DNA of 64,000 nucleotides, from NCBI GenBank assembly GCA_034096865.1, contig JAWQFJ010017447.1:35001-99000 (forward strand). The letters run 5' to 3'. The translations under genes and the position numbers were made by a program. This DNA is from Theodoxus fluviatilis. Taxonomy: Eukaryota; Mollusca; Gastropoda; Cycloneritida; Neritidae. Numbering within the stretch: position 1 is the first letter of the stretch; each line of letters starts with the position of its first letter. The notes beneath the pieces are model-generated. The model saw nothing but the letters and a program-made list of their open reading frames with translations, ran no database searches and was not told the DNA's origin. This document shows, one piece after another, positions 1 to 23,047 of the stretch.

Positions 1-382
1 ATCATGAATACACTTAAACCTGCAGATGTAATCTGCCATTTCCACACCCAGACAGTGACAACACTTCCGTGACACAGACCTACAATCGAAGAGAGTATAT
101 AATTTACTTGTAAACATATGAGCTCTGACTGCATATAACAGATAATTTCTTATTCATCCATCCATCCATCCGACTGGCAAGCTAGCTAGCAAACCTGAAA
201 ATAACAAGAGCAGTCAAGTAGATGTACTTTTAGAGTATAATCTTATCAGACAAGTTTACACAGCCATGACTTAGCCATGACTTAGTCTTTTGAACAAGAT
301 CTTATCACAGTCAGCCATAATATTATGTCAGTCAAAAAATAGAAAGAAATTTAAGTCATCCCATTATGCACACATACCAACA
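1..382. other. Non-coding stretch, nothing recognised
   Basis: AT-rich sequence with a short CATC run near 155-170 and a doubled CATGACTTAG motif near 265. No ORF, RNA gene or repeat end is supported. Confidence 0.4.
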
Positions 383-1696
383 ACAAGAAGGGCAAAGCCC
401 ATATGACTCACATGCTTGACCTTGACCTTTATATGACCTTGACCTTCAGTGACCTTCAAGGTCAAGGTCAAACAACTACACCTAGCAATGACATCATACA
501 CTAAGAAATGCTTTACACATTTTTCCTACCAAAATACATGTGACCTTGACCCAAGGTCAAGGTCATCCAAGGTCATGCAACACAAAGCTGTTAATTCAAG
601 ACATAGGAAGCACAATGGTGCTTATTGGCACTTTCTACCAAGAGATATAGTCACTTTTAGTGGTTCACTACCCCATTTTGGTCACATTTCATAAGGGTCA
701 AAGTGACCTTGACCTTGATGATATGTGACCAAATGTGTCTCACGATGAAAGTATAACATGTGCCCCACATAATTATTAAGTTTGAAACAGTTATCTTCCA
801 TAGTTCAGGGTCAGGGTCACTTCAAAATATGTATACAATCCAACTTTGAAGAGCTCCTGTGACCTTGACCTTGAAGCAAGGTCAATCAAACTGGTATCAA
901 AAGATAGGGCTTACTTTGCCCTATACACCATATATAGGTCAGGTATCCAATCTCAAAAACTTCAGAGAAAATTGAGAAAATGTGAAAAATGGCAGTTTTT
1001 TTTAACAATTACGGCCCCTGCGACCTTGACGCAAGGTCAAGTCACTATGTATGTTTTTGTACGCCTTGTCATCCTACACCATCTTGCCAAATTGGGTGTT
1101 GATAGACTTAATAGTCTCTGAGAAAAATCCAACGTTAAAGTTTTTTTTACGGATGACAGGACACCCAGCCGCCCGGACGGCTGCCCGGACACCCAGACGG
1201 ACGACACTGGTGACCTAGTATGAAAGTATAACATGTGTACTACAATCTTATGAAGTTTGGAAGAGTTATCTTCCATAGTTCAGGGGCAAGGTCACTTCAA
1301 AATATGTATACTATTCAACTTTAAAGACCTCCTGTGACCTTGACCTTGAAGCAAGGTCAATCGAACTGGTATCAAAAGATAGGGATTACTTGGCCCTATT
1401 TACCATTTATAGGTCAGGTATCCAATCTCAAAAACTTCAGAGAAAATTGAGAAAATGTGAAAAATGGCTGTTTTTAGACAACATTTATGGTTTCTGCGAC
1501 CTTGACCTTGAAGCAAGGTCAAGTCACTATGTATGTTTTTGTACGCCTTGTCATCCTACACCATCTTGCCAAATTGGGTGTTGATAGACTTAATAGTCTC
1601 CGAGAAAAATCCAACGTTAAAGTTTTTTACTGACGCCCAGACGGACGAAAAGGGTGAGTACATAGACTCACTTTTGCTTCGCATGTGAGTCAAAAA
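383..1696 (+). repeat. TGACCTTG-rich dispersed repeat, copy 1 with internal duplication
   Basis: Starts ACAAGAAGGGCAAAGCCC and ends GCATGTGAGTCAAAAA, like the copies at 20.6, 27.8, 55.8 and 58.3 kb. It carries many TGACCTTGACCTTGA and TCAAGGTCA motifs. A segment of about 470 bp (from about 806) is repeated from about 1281, making this copy longer than the roughly 850-bp norm. No coding capacity is evident; ORFs across it are chance translations of the repeat. Confidence 0.9.
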
Positions 1697-1820
1697 CAGT
1701 TGTGGTTATACTAGTAACATGCACCCCACCCCACCCACACCCCCCAAAAGAAAAAGGGGTCATAGGTTGGTCCATCTTTTTTTCCTTCAAAAATATTTAG
1801 GAGGCCTGATTGTGACTGCT

Positions 1821-1822
<2 letters not shown>

Positions 1823-1891
<69 letters not shown>

Positions 1892-1962
1892 TAGCGCATG
1901 TGTGCACATGTGCATGTGTGTACATCACATGTGTGTGTGTGTGCATGTATGTGTGTGTAGAT

Positions 1963-2019
<57 letters not shown>

Positions 2020-2028
2020 ATGTGTGTG
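1823..2028 (+). repeat. (TG)n microsatellite, interrupted
   Basis: Two long TG arrays joined by CATG/TACATC variants. They produce Cys-Val artefact ORFs. Confidence 0.97.
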
Positions 2029-2978
2029 TAATGTCGTGTATACATGTATACAGTAGACTCATCTGATCATAAATCAAAATTTATTTCTTTGAAAATGCTG
2101 TTTTACTTATAGGGAAGATGGAACGGTATGCAGTTTGTTCTTTACATTTGCTTTTTTCCCCTCTTTTATCTTCTTCCTCCTCCCCTGCCCCTTATGACTT
2201 ATGGTTGGTAGGAAAAAATAGGGTTGATCAGGTTACGGTAACCAAAACTATGTTCTTGTTTGCCTTGATATGCAGTTTAAGACATATGGGTAACATCTTA
2301 AAATAATCTATTTCATCTCTCTCATTCAGTTGTCCAACAAAATGGTCAAGACATTACCACTCATCAACAGTATTGGTTTGTAAAGGGTGTAACATCCCAT
2401 CATCAAGAAGAGCTTCTAAGAAATAAACAGCGGTTTGAGAGTTTGATCAAAGTTTTACAAATGGGTCCTCAGAGGAAGACAGCCATCATAGATGTCTATA
2501 TGTAGTGGTTATCAGAATGCCAACTTTGAGATTTGGACCTCTAAAGTGATTATGTAGCATGGAAATCAGGCTGACCAAGTGTGTCTTACATGTCAAGAGG
2601 TCATGAATCATTACAAACAAAAAGTTATTATTTGAGGGCCAAGTAGTTTCTGATAAATTGCCCAAGTTTTGTCTCCCAACAGTGTGCCCAAGGATGTCTA
2701 GCAAGCAAGACTCCTATGATCAGTTTCCATGAAAATATTCATAATAACAATACAATCTTGTTCATACCAGTTCTGTCAAGCATAGAAAAAGCATCATCTT
2801 GAATTCTCAGTGATAGACTGATAAGCTTATGTATCAATGATTCCAGAAAAACACAGAATGATTCCAGAAAAACACAGATAAAAAACCCAACATATTTATC
2901 ACACATTTCTAAGAAATGCCCGATTAGGCCACAAGCAAAAAGTTGTGGTTATGGTAATATGGCCGGAAAAAAGAACAG

Positions 2979-3156
<178 letters not shown>

Positions 3157-3420
3157 GGCCTGGCTTTGTGTTGGCCCGGCCTTTTTTTTACTTAGAAAAG
3201 ACGAGATAAACATAAATCACAATTTCTCTTTTGCTGAAAAAACTTTCAACTTTAAAAGTGCATTTCCCAAGTGCTTATAGGGCAGGGAAGATCACACATT
3301 TCGTTGATTACTGCAGTTTTTCCTTTCTTTTTTTTCTTGCATAAAAATCTTTTTAAAAGTTTAGGGTCAGCTTGATAAAAATAGCAACAGCCAGGTTATC
3401 ATAATCACAACTGTATATTA

Positions 3421-3605
3421 CAGTAGTCACCGCTTATTAAAAACACATTGGGACCGAACAATAGTGTTTTTAATAAGCGGCGTTTTTATTAACCGTTTGC
3501 GTGTTGAACATGTCCATCAGTAACGATGTAAATCCGGACCGGACAAACTGTTTTTAAAAAACGGCTGTTTTTATTAACCGCGTGTTTTATAAGCGGCGAC
3601 TACTG
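3421..3605. mobile_element. 185-bp MITE with CAGTAGTC ends, copy 1
   Basis: Terminal inverted repeats begin CAGTAGTCRCCGCTTAT and the element is flanked by TA on both sides (3419-3420 and 3606-3607), the signature of Tc1/mariner-type target duplication. An almost identical 185-bp copy lies at 62352-62536. Internal sequence is built of short inverted TTTTTATTAACCG motifs. It has no coding capacity and would depend on a transposase elsewhere. Confidence 0.88.
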
Positions 3606-4676
3606 TATTTTAGTCTTTGGTGAATCATGTGCAGTCAGCAAAAAGACTGTACTCTCCTGGATTTAGAAGCAAACAATTCATTTTGTGTCATGCCTTCCCA
3701 CAAGTACCCAAATCTTCACGTTCACAAAGCGGCCAATACAATACATGTACTTGAATTTGATGTTGACGAACGTCGTAGATATCACACTTGTGGCACCCGA
3801 CATCCCAGCACCAACATCCTTCCACTATAAAGGCAACAGTGTACCTAAATACGTACAATACGCTATACGATGTGCATGAAGTATTTAAATATTGATCTGT
3901 CGTGTGATGGAATTTCTTAACTTTCGGAAGTCGCCTTGAAGCAGTGAGACCGATTTCCAGTCCGGCAAAGTGCCCCTAATTTGCTAATACCCATGTTTTT
4001 TCTCACCTGTTTCCATTTCGTCGGAAAAATACAACTATCTCAGAACCCACACATATTTCTAAAGAATTTCATGACTATCTGAAAGTGAAACACTGAACAG
4101 CCCGCCGAAATGGCACTATAATATAAGCACAACCCGAAGGGTTAAAAGAATCGCTCAAATGTCCTTGTTTCGTGTAACGCAGCTGTATATTTTCTGAGAC
4201 CAGACAAAGATTCCGACAGACGCACAGTAAAAGAAACGAGGACTGTGTTGCCATATATGACATGTAAGATGTAGAGGCAGCTAGCTACCTTGCAATCTGG
4301 ATGCCCATCAATTAGTTAAATGAAGCACATTTTAACATAGTGTATGGTAAAGAGTAAGATAACGAATAAAGGAAAAAAGAGTAGGATACGATGACACGCA
4401 TTGGCTGATGGTAATAAACCCGCAAAAATAGCATTTCAGTTCAGAGATTCAGAATTAGACGAGCTTTACCGTTTCTTCTTCCTGAGTGAGAGAATCAGCC
4501 ATCGCTTCAACACCGGAAATTGAACTCGCACGAAAAATTATCAGTGTCGTAAGCTGATAGTATTTGTCATCTTGACTTCAGGATAATGACCATTCTTAAA
4601 AGTAGTCAAGCTCATGCAATGAGAAGTACTCGTGTGAGATTATGCGTTGAACGACTTCAAGAACCCGAATGTGGCT

Positions 4677-4688
4677 CACGTGACGTCA
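4677..4688. promoter_or_regulatory. Overlapping E-box and CRE upstream of UBE2R
   Basis: CACGTG at 4677-4682 overlaps a palindromic TGACGTCA at 4681-4688, about 130 bp before the UBE2R start codon. Perfect E-box plus CRE palindromes at this distance are typical of animal housekeeping promoters (bHLH-Zip and CREB/ATF sites). The transcription start is not visible, so this could also lie in the 5' UTR. Confidence 0.5.
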
Positions 4689-4819
4689 TAGCTATCTCGC
4701 CATATTTAGTTGTGTATCAAGTACAAAGGAAACGTCTGAGACTTGATCACTCATCCTGGGCTGTTGTGTGCATTGGCAATTTTATCAATTTTACAGCGAA
4801 CTTTACTGAAGCCTTTAGT

Positions 4820-15620
<10,801 letters not shown>

Positions 15621-16186
15621 TAGTGCACCCTTGGGGCATGGACGTAAAAGACTTGTGATTTTCTGGCTGTGGTGGCTACATGGGACTTCTATGGGATATG
15701 GACGAAAACTTCACACTTCAACACCTCTGGTTTTACAAGTAGCTGCTTCAGTGCTCTCTTTCTCTTGCTCTCTGTTGCTCCCTTAACGGAAAGCCACGGA
15801 GACTTCCCTGAGGCTCCACCAGCTGTGCTGAGCAGGTCTCTGCCACCTGTGCAGTCTCTGCCCATGCTATGCAGCATAACTCGAGGAAGATATCGAAACA
15901 AAAAATTTCCCATTCAGGAAATGCCTGGCACAGGTGGCATTTGCTGCAATGGGTGGCACTGAAAAGTCCAGCTGACTCTCTTCTCTCTTCACTCTCCCAG
16001 CCTGGCTCTGTCCCTAGTGACTTGAGATAGCCCCGCATGCTCGGCTTTGTGGCGCAGGGTAGCATACCTTGCCACTGCGTTTCCAGCAACTTGGCCGCCT
16101 CCTCATCAGCAGAGATCATCTCATCATGCCAATCACATTCTAGTATGTGTAATGTGGTATTATGAGCAAGGTTGGTGAGAGTGTGT

Positions 16187-16246
<60 letters not shown>

Positions 16247-16490
16247 AAGATAGTGTATGTACAGGAGAATGTGGATAAAGGAAAACAGAAATGTGTCTGA
16301 CATGGTTGTGAGAGTGATTCCCCCCCCTCACAATATACATATGTATACTCTTCTTTTGAATATTCATTGTCTTGTTTCCTTTCTTTTGGGTGATTTGTTC
16401 TTTTCTCCACTAGCCACATGAAATGTTTGAAAAGTGCAAATGATTAGTAATTCTTCCTGTCCTAATAAAGCAGCAGGTTGTTCTAAAGCA
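15621..16490 (+). other. Probable UBE2R 3' UTR with AATAAA
   Basis: Non-coding sequence after the stop contains an AATAAA at about 16463-16469, the best polyadenylation signal in the first kilobase, and a GT/GA microsatellite at 16180-16247. The transcript end is inferred only. Confidence 0.45.
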
Positions 16491-17380
16491 GCAAAAGGAA
16501 TAGTTTGAAAAGGTAAAAGAGGTTTATGTCTGTTTGAAGGGTACGCACAAGAAATGTATAGAAAAATTGTGCAAGTTTTTGTCTAGATTTTTACTGAAAA
16601 GGAAATAAATTTCTCGAGCCTATACCAAGAAGAAAATCGCAATTAAATGTGTGAGATCAGAAGGTTTGACGATGGAATAAGGAGAACATTAAAGTAGTGG
16701 TGATATTTATAATGAATTGGGTTGTATGTAAGGATTTAAAACAGTCTGAAACGGGGATTATCTTGGGCAGCCTTTGAAGTGATTGCTGCCAAGAAAAAAT
16801 TGGCATTCATGTTTTTCATTACCCTTTGATTACAAGATCAAAGTTAGATAATGTAATCTGAAAGAGTTAACAGTTCCCACTCTTCCTAGTTCACAGCAAC
16901 CTTAGTTTTTCCAGAGTTTTGTTGACAGAAGAGGCTAGAGTGCATGCCTCCATGGAAAACTTGACATGATCACTGTTTTGAGTTTTCTTCTTTCTCCAAA
17001 TTTGGATGGATTATTAGATATCATGACCTTAAAAAGAATGCTGTTTTATATCCATCGTTGACATAGAAATAAAGGGGTGGACTAGGCATCTTAATGTGTT
17101 GTGTTGTGATCTTAATGCTTCATTTCTTTATCACTGTGCTGAAATTGAGCTTGGACCTGTGCACTTGTGTTCAACGTACCATATGCAGAGGAAATATTTG
17201 GTTTTTACTCTGCAGTTGCCTTGTTAACTACAAAAAAAATCTGCAAAGTGCTTATACACCAACTAGGTGTGACTCCAATAAGACATGGCATCGATCATTC
17301 TTTTACACAGCAACAGTCCTCTGCAACATGATTCCTGAGGCACTGAGAAAAATGAGAATGTCTCTAAAATCATAGGGCGC
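16488..17380. other. Non-coding stretch downstream of UBE2R
   Basis: AT-rich sequence, short ORFs only, no repeat ends or conserved coding seen. Confidence 0.4.
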
Positions 17381-17389
17381 TTTAAAAGT

Positions 17390-17515
17390 AGACTCAGCTT
17401 GGACAGTGTTGATATAGCAGGCCTGGTCCAGTTATCATCATGAAAGATTGCCACTCAGCTTGGACAGTGCTGACATAGCAGGCCTGGTCCAGTTATCATC
17501 ATGGAAGATTGCCAC
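17390..17515 (+). repeat. Tandem duplication of about 63 bp
   Basis: The segment CTCAGCTTGGACAGTGYTGA through ATCATCATGRAAGATTGCCA occurs twice in a row with four substitutions. Confidence 0.8.
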
Positions 17516-17810
17516 ATTTTGTAACACCTCTGGAGATCTCACATCTAGTAGACCCCAGCTTTGATAAGGTAGCTATCAACAAGTCTCGGCAATGTTTAGC
17601 ACAGACACAGTATTGAGCTGAAATCGCCAAAGGAGATGTAAACTGCAGGGCAGACGAGTAGCAGAGCAAAGGCTTTGGGATCTGGAAGAAATGAAATGCA
17701 CCCATTGGAAAAGTAGATGACACTTGGTTTACACCATCATCTGCACAAGCTACACTTGACTGACTGCCGTTACCAGACCAGTGCTCACAGCCATGGCCTG
17801 ACAAAAGGGG

Positions 17811-18323
17811 AGTTCAGAAGGTGCAGTGCTTCAAAGCGCTTACTCAGCGCTGCACGTGATTCACTCCTGAACGGCCAATTTGGGGCGTGCTTCACTCAGC
17901 GCTGAGCAGCGCTGTGAATCACCAATCCGACGTGCAGCAAGATGATTTTGCATCATTTCAAAATGGCGTCTTCGATCCCGCACTGGCCGTCGACGCGTAA
18001 AATAACCCTCAGAAACATCATTTTGGGACTGGAACAGACTTTATTTGCCCCAAGCGCTCTGTATGTGCAAGTAATGGCAATTAAGGATGACACAGTAGTG
18101 GATTTTATTCATGCAGAATACATGTAAACGTGCATAAACGATGTCTGTGGCAAAGAAAATACTTTCTTCGCGTCCATCAACACAACATGGGGCGCAGAAG
18201 ATTTACCTCCCCTTTAACAAGTGAAGCGCTGCACTACATCTTAGGCGTTCAGGAGTGGCAAAGAGCGCTCAATTGCCAACATGAAGCGCTCAAGCAGCGC
18301 TGAGTACTTCTGAACAAGCCTTA
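17811..18323. mobile_element. Possible MITE-like element with AGCGCT-rich ends
   Basis: Left GTTCAGAAGG...AGCGCT...CACTCCTGAACG is mirrored on the right by CGTTCAGGAGTGG...AGCGCT...TACTTCTGAAC. The inverted ends are imperfect and no target duplication is clear. No coding sequence inside. Confidence 0.4.
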
Positions 18324-18569
18324 AGGGTTCTCGCCTAAGCTTGAGCATGTGTAAAGGAAGTGCACTGAGGAAGACAACACCTCTACCACCTGTGGAGATG
18401 GTGCTTCACTCAGCTGTGCCTAGAGAGAGAATATGAGAAGATGGCTTGCTAAAGTAAAGGAAGCCCAAAGTCCTAAAGAAAGATCTCCAACACACCATAG
18501 TGTGAATTTGATGGTAACCTTGCTGGCTTCTGATGTCTCTTGGTCAACCTTATTACAGATTAGATCAGA

Positions 18570-18940
18570 TTTCTAACAGGGGTTACGGGTAAGAAAAAAC
18601 CCAACTGTGTCTACCTACATGATTCATAAAAGATTAATAGGGAAATTGAGACTTGACATGGCCTAAATCTGTGCTTCACTGTGGCTGTGGCTGTGGCTGT
18701 GGCAGTCCACTAGGCGTCATACACAGGCAGCAGCAATGAACTAGTGGTGGCATTTTGCACTGCTTGGGGCCGCAAGTGCTGGCGCTACTGGAGGAGGCCC
18801 CGAAAGCTCCATGACCACAGGTTCCAGCTGACGGGAGTATCCAGCAGCAGCAGCCGCATGTAGTACTCATCTCTAATGACTGTGGTGGTTGATGGCCTTA
18901 CATAGCCTACAAAGGAGGATAGACTTTAAAACTTCATTCA
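18570..18940 (+). mobile_element. Diverged SINE-like copy with internal insertion
   Basis: 18570-18670 matches the SINE head (GGGGTTACGGGTAAG) and 18888-18940 the tail (ATGGCCTTACATAGCCTACAAAG, ATTCATTC). The join, normally GTGCTTAATGGCC, is split by about 220 bp of GGCTGT- and GCAGCAGC-rich sequence of unknown origin. Confidence 0.55.
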
Positions 18941-19179
18941 CTCAAATCTCAACATCACAAACAGACCAACCTGTCTTTTTGTATTAATAATCGGCACCAC
19001 AGGACTTGAAAATGGCAACTTAGAAAGCTAGTAATCATGTGTGCACAAGTGTACATACCATTCAACTTAGTTCAGAAATTTTCATTCTTAGATTTATATT
19101 TAAAATGTGAAATGGAATCAGCAGATAATACAAAGTATGATAAAGAAGTTAAAGACTGTCCCTAGGTGAATAAACTTGG

Positions 19180-20470
19180 CACAGGATGATGATCATGCAT
19201 GCACAGCCGAAGCAAGCAGTCGGTATGCTACATGGCATCATGCTGTGAACATTTCGGCCTGTGTCACACACATTTTTGTGACCATGTTAACATTTTCATT
19301 TGCAATTTCTGGATGGACCTCACATTTGAGCAGGGAGCAAGCACCAGAGACACTTGCAATGTGGAAGCAAGCCTTTGGGAATGCAGAAATGAGCAGTTAG
19401 GGCTTTGCGAGGCACTTGTGCTTTGAAATGGGTAAAACATCACTGGAGGAGGATGAGAGGTCGGACGACCCTTAGTAAGCACAACCCCTGAAAATTTTGA
19501 AGGAATTGAATGGACTGCATGTCAGAGTCGTTGGATCAACATCAACAAAGTTGCCAATATTGTCCACATGTCATTGGATCAGTTCAGGCAATCCTCATGC
19601 CCAGTTGGAGCATGCCAAAACTCCCGACTCCCAAGCAGAAGCAGCTCAGTGGGGAAATCTGCCAGGATCTTCAACAGGTTCGGCTTGATTCAATCTTAGT
19701 GCCAATGGATGGATGGGTGGAGTTTAAGGGCCTATCAGCCTTGTAGGCTATATAAGGCCACAACGTTAAGAAACACATACTTCCACCATGTTATGAGAAC
19801 TCTCTGCGATAGCGGAGTATAGTACAATTCACCTAACTAGTGACATTAAATCGAGTCCCACTGCCCATCAGCCAGCAAAGGCTGTGTAGAGCCTTCAAAA
19901 GCATAATGGCAATAGGGCAAAATGTCACATCACGATGTCCTTGTCACCAGCAAAGCATTTCGGGATAGGTGGATGGAGCCCAAGGGCTCATTAGCCTTAG
20001 TGCCAAGGATGATCACCGGTGATGAGACTCGGTCTATGACTATGACTCCAAGACAAAACAAGCAGTCTTTGCAGTGGAAAAGCCCAAAGAAAGCGAGACA
20101 GGTCAGGACTGAAACCAAGAGCATGCTCGTAGTTTTGTGCACCATACATTTATCCCCCAGGGTCAGGCTGTCAATGCAGAGTTCTACTATATTGTTCTGG
20201 AGTGACCTGTGGGGTGATGGCAACTGGGTGCTCCAACATGACAATGTGCCTGCTCACAGTACATTGTACACCAGGTTTTCGGGCTAAACCAGTACAATCA
20301 TTTCTCTCCTTGCCAGATTGGGTTCCTTGCAACCGCTTCCCTCTTTCTCAAGACAAAGTTCAAACTGAAGGGCTGCCATTTGACACTGTGGAGGAGATCC
20401 AGCATTAACTGCAGAAGATGCTTGACATGCTCGGCTTTCTTCACCCCACATTATTGGAGGCAACCTTGTA
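19180..20470 (+). pseudogene. Degenerate mariner transposase with nested SINE
   Basis: Frames in order show ETLAMWKQAFGNAEMSS (helix-turn-helix part), EMGKTSLEEDERSGRP-like linker, ITGDETRSM (first catalytic Asp region), QSLQWKSPKKARQVRTETKS, SMLVVLCTIHL, GNWVLQHDNVPAHS (second Asp region) and DTVEEIQ near the end. These are landmarks of mariner (Mos1/irritans-group) transposases. Multiple stops and frame changes, plus a SINE-like insertion at about 19698-19910, make it non-functional. Confidence 0.82.
19698..19910 (-). mobile_element. SINE-like copy, partial, inside the mariner
   Basis: GGATGGATGGGTGGAGTTTA, then GGCCTATCAGCCTTGTAGGC and TATATAAGGCC match the tail half of the SINE family on the minus strand; the head is diverged. 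Confidence 0.55.
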
Positions 20471-20600
20471 AAATGTCATGGGTACCTTAAATAAAAATGA
20501 AATTATGAACAATTTCAGTTTTATTTCATTCCTCTTGATAATACATTTTTCTCATGTAGAAAATAATCATCTTTCCCATGAGACTCAGATAATAGACATA

Positions 20601-21256
20601 ACAAGAAGGGCAAAGCCCATACGACTCACATGCTTGACCTTGACCTTTACATGACATTGACCTTCAGGTGACCTTCAAGGTCAAGGTCAAACAACTAAAC
20701 CTAGCAATGACATAATACACTAAGAACTGCTTCACACATTTTTCCTACCGAAATACATGGTCATGCAACACAAAGCTGTTCATTCAAGACATAGGAAGCA
20801 CAATGGTGCTTATTGGCACTTTCTACCATGAGATATGGTCACTTTTAGTGATTCACTACCCCATTTTGGTCACATTTCATAAGGGTCAAAGTGACCTTGA
20901 CCTTGATGATATGTGACCAAATGTGTCTCATGATGAAAGTACAACATGTGTACTACAATGTTATGAAGTTTGGAAGAGTTATCTTCCATAGTTCAGGGTC
21001 AAGGTCACTTCAAAATATGTATACAATCCAACTTTAAAGAGCTCCTGTGACCTTGACCTTGAAGCAAGGTCAAGTCACCATGTATGTTTTTTGACGCCTT
21101 GTCATCCTACACCATCATGCCAAATTGGGTGTTGATAGACTTAATAGTCTCCGAGAAAAATCCAACGTTAAAGTTTTTTTACAGACACCCGGACGCCCGG
21201 ACGGACGAAAAGGGTGAGTACATAGACTCACTTTTGCTTTGCATGTGAGTCAAAAA
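20601..21256 (+). repeat. TGACCTTG-rich dispersed repeat, copy 2
   Basis: Both family ends are present (ACAAGAAGGGCAAAGCCC and GCATGTGAGTCAAAAAA). Shortened internally: one TGACCTTGACCCAAGGTCA block and one terminal block are missing compared with the copy at 55.75 kb. Confidence 0.9.
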
Positions 21257-22488
21257 AGGTGAAATACAGGAATACCTCGGAATCTATGAAAACAAGCAGA
21301 CCCTCAACATCAAATCCCTTCCCAAATGCCTCCAACATCTTATCTACATCTTTTGTGAAAGAAATCATACCATTACAGCTACGCTCTGAATCTCATACTT
21401 GTAAGTGAAAGTATAAAAGCAACTAGAATAGCTCAGAATCTATTAAGATATGAAGGCCCTTTACCTCCAACTCCCTTTCCAAATCCCTCTCACATGGGCA
21501 GGGCCATTTTGGGGGGCCACAGTCGGACCTCTGGGGTGAAGAAAAGTTAATTAAAGAGAGCAACTTCCGTGGAGCGTTCCAAGAGTGACAGTCCTGGGAG
21601 CAGAGTTTTTCTCCACAAGGTGACCACTACAAAGGAGGCAGAGGCCAGATTTTAATCTGGCATGTTTTCCACTTTTTATGGGCAGTCTTGGAACTTTCTG
21701 ATCAGACCTTGTCTTATATGCACAGTACATGTAGCTATGCGTGTCAGATCTATCAGTAATGAGTGAGGCACTTGCCTTGGCTTCATCCCCCAGTCAAATG
21801 GGAGTCAGGAGGGCACCAGATCTTTTGTCACTCCAACATTCACTCCTGTCCACTTGGACACTTTCATCAACCATTTTCATGATCTTTTTGAGCATTTCAC
21901 TTGCTGTAGTGGTTCTTGGATGACGGGGTGGCGATGTGTTGCCAACAAAGCAGGGTCCCTAGAGGACTGAAAGAGAAGGTCTCAGGACCTCTAGGTAGGA
22001 CAGAACCCAAGATCTCCCCATTACTGTCAAGTGCCCACATCGACATAGTGGCACACACACACACACACACACACACAACACACACACATACACTTGTGAC
22101 AAAAATTTATTGAGAGAAAAAACCACACACAAAACTGAACAAGGGTCCCAGAATTCCACATTCCTTTATTTCATGTTCTATCACACAAGACATTTGCTGA
22201 AAAAGACAAAAACTTGATGAGAATGAAATGTCATCTGCAGGTTAATGGGCAGGACAGAATTAGAAAAGAGCTGGGTATGCATTTCCAGCCATCATGGTTC
22301 TTGAGGCCATTCGAATCATTTGTTCCAATAATTTCTCCCGTCATCTTACCCACTCACATCACAAACACCCCAGAGAAATCAGACATCAATATCTGTTTGA
22401 CCTAGGGTAGTTTTCTACGGAGCATTACAGGGGACAAAGAGATGCATGAGATGCAAGAACTGTGGGTAACAAATGCCTTTGATACATT
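21257..22488. other. Non-coding stretch with short (AC)n tract
   Basis: A short CA microsatellite at 22051-22090. No supported coding region. Confidence 0.4.
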
Positions 22489-22493
22489 CTGTG

Positions 22494-22849
22494 TGTCACG
22501 ACTTTGTTATTTTTTTCACGACTCATGGTGGTTGGTGTGACTTTAAGTCCACTTGGTGTTTGTTAGTGCAGCTTGATACGCCTTTAAGCGTTATGCGCAG
22601 TCAGCACTTGCTGAATGCGCATGTTCCGAACGTTTTGCACGCGTTTTTTGTTTCGTTTGGTTCTGCAGTGGGTCGTGCAGAACAGTTTGTGTGCAATATA
22701 TCTATGTAATTGGCTGGTTCTTACGTCGGATTCGGTTTGTGGCGTCTTTGTCTTTAAATGTGATTAGTGACTGAGGAAGAAATTTCCTCTCTTTTTTTTC
22801 ACTGTCCGGTTGGGGGTTGAGCCACCTTCCACCCACCCCAACCGTGACA
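22494..22849 (+). repeat. Left LTR, internally shortened
   Basis: 356 bp. Shares ATGTTCCGAACGTTTTGCA, TTTGGTTCTGCAGTGG and the GGTTGGGGGTTGAGCCACC end with the right LTR, but lacks its central TATA-containing part of about 190 bp. Confidence 0.8.
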
Positions 22850-23047
22850 CTGCGTATAACACACAGTTACTTGCACTAGCCTCATCTTTTCCTCCTGATT
22901 CACCCTAACACCCCCACCCCCCAGCTATGACTTCTATGCTACTTTGCCGCGCATGTCGCTGCCTGTTTTGTATTGTCAGCGAGGAGATCTGTGCTATGCA
23001 GATTTAGAGGCTGGGTCGGTCAGTCTGTCTCGAGTTATTTTATTTCA

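Noticed and set aside
449..694. Recurring ORF MTFKVKVKQLNLPMTSYTKK in several copies
   Set aside because: It occurs in every orientation of the TGACCTTG-rich repeat because the sequence is copied, and it starts within the nuclear-receptor-like motifs. No sign of frame conservation, so not called a protein.
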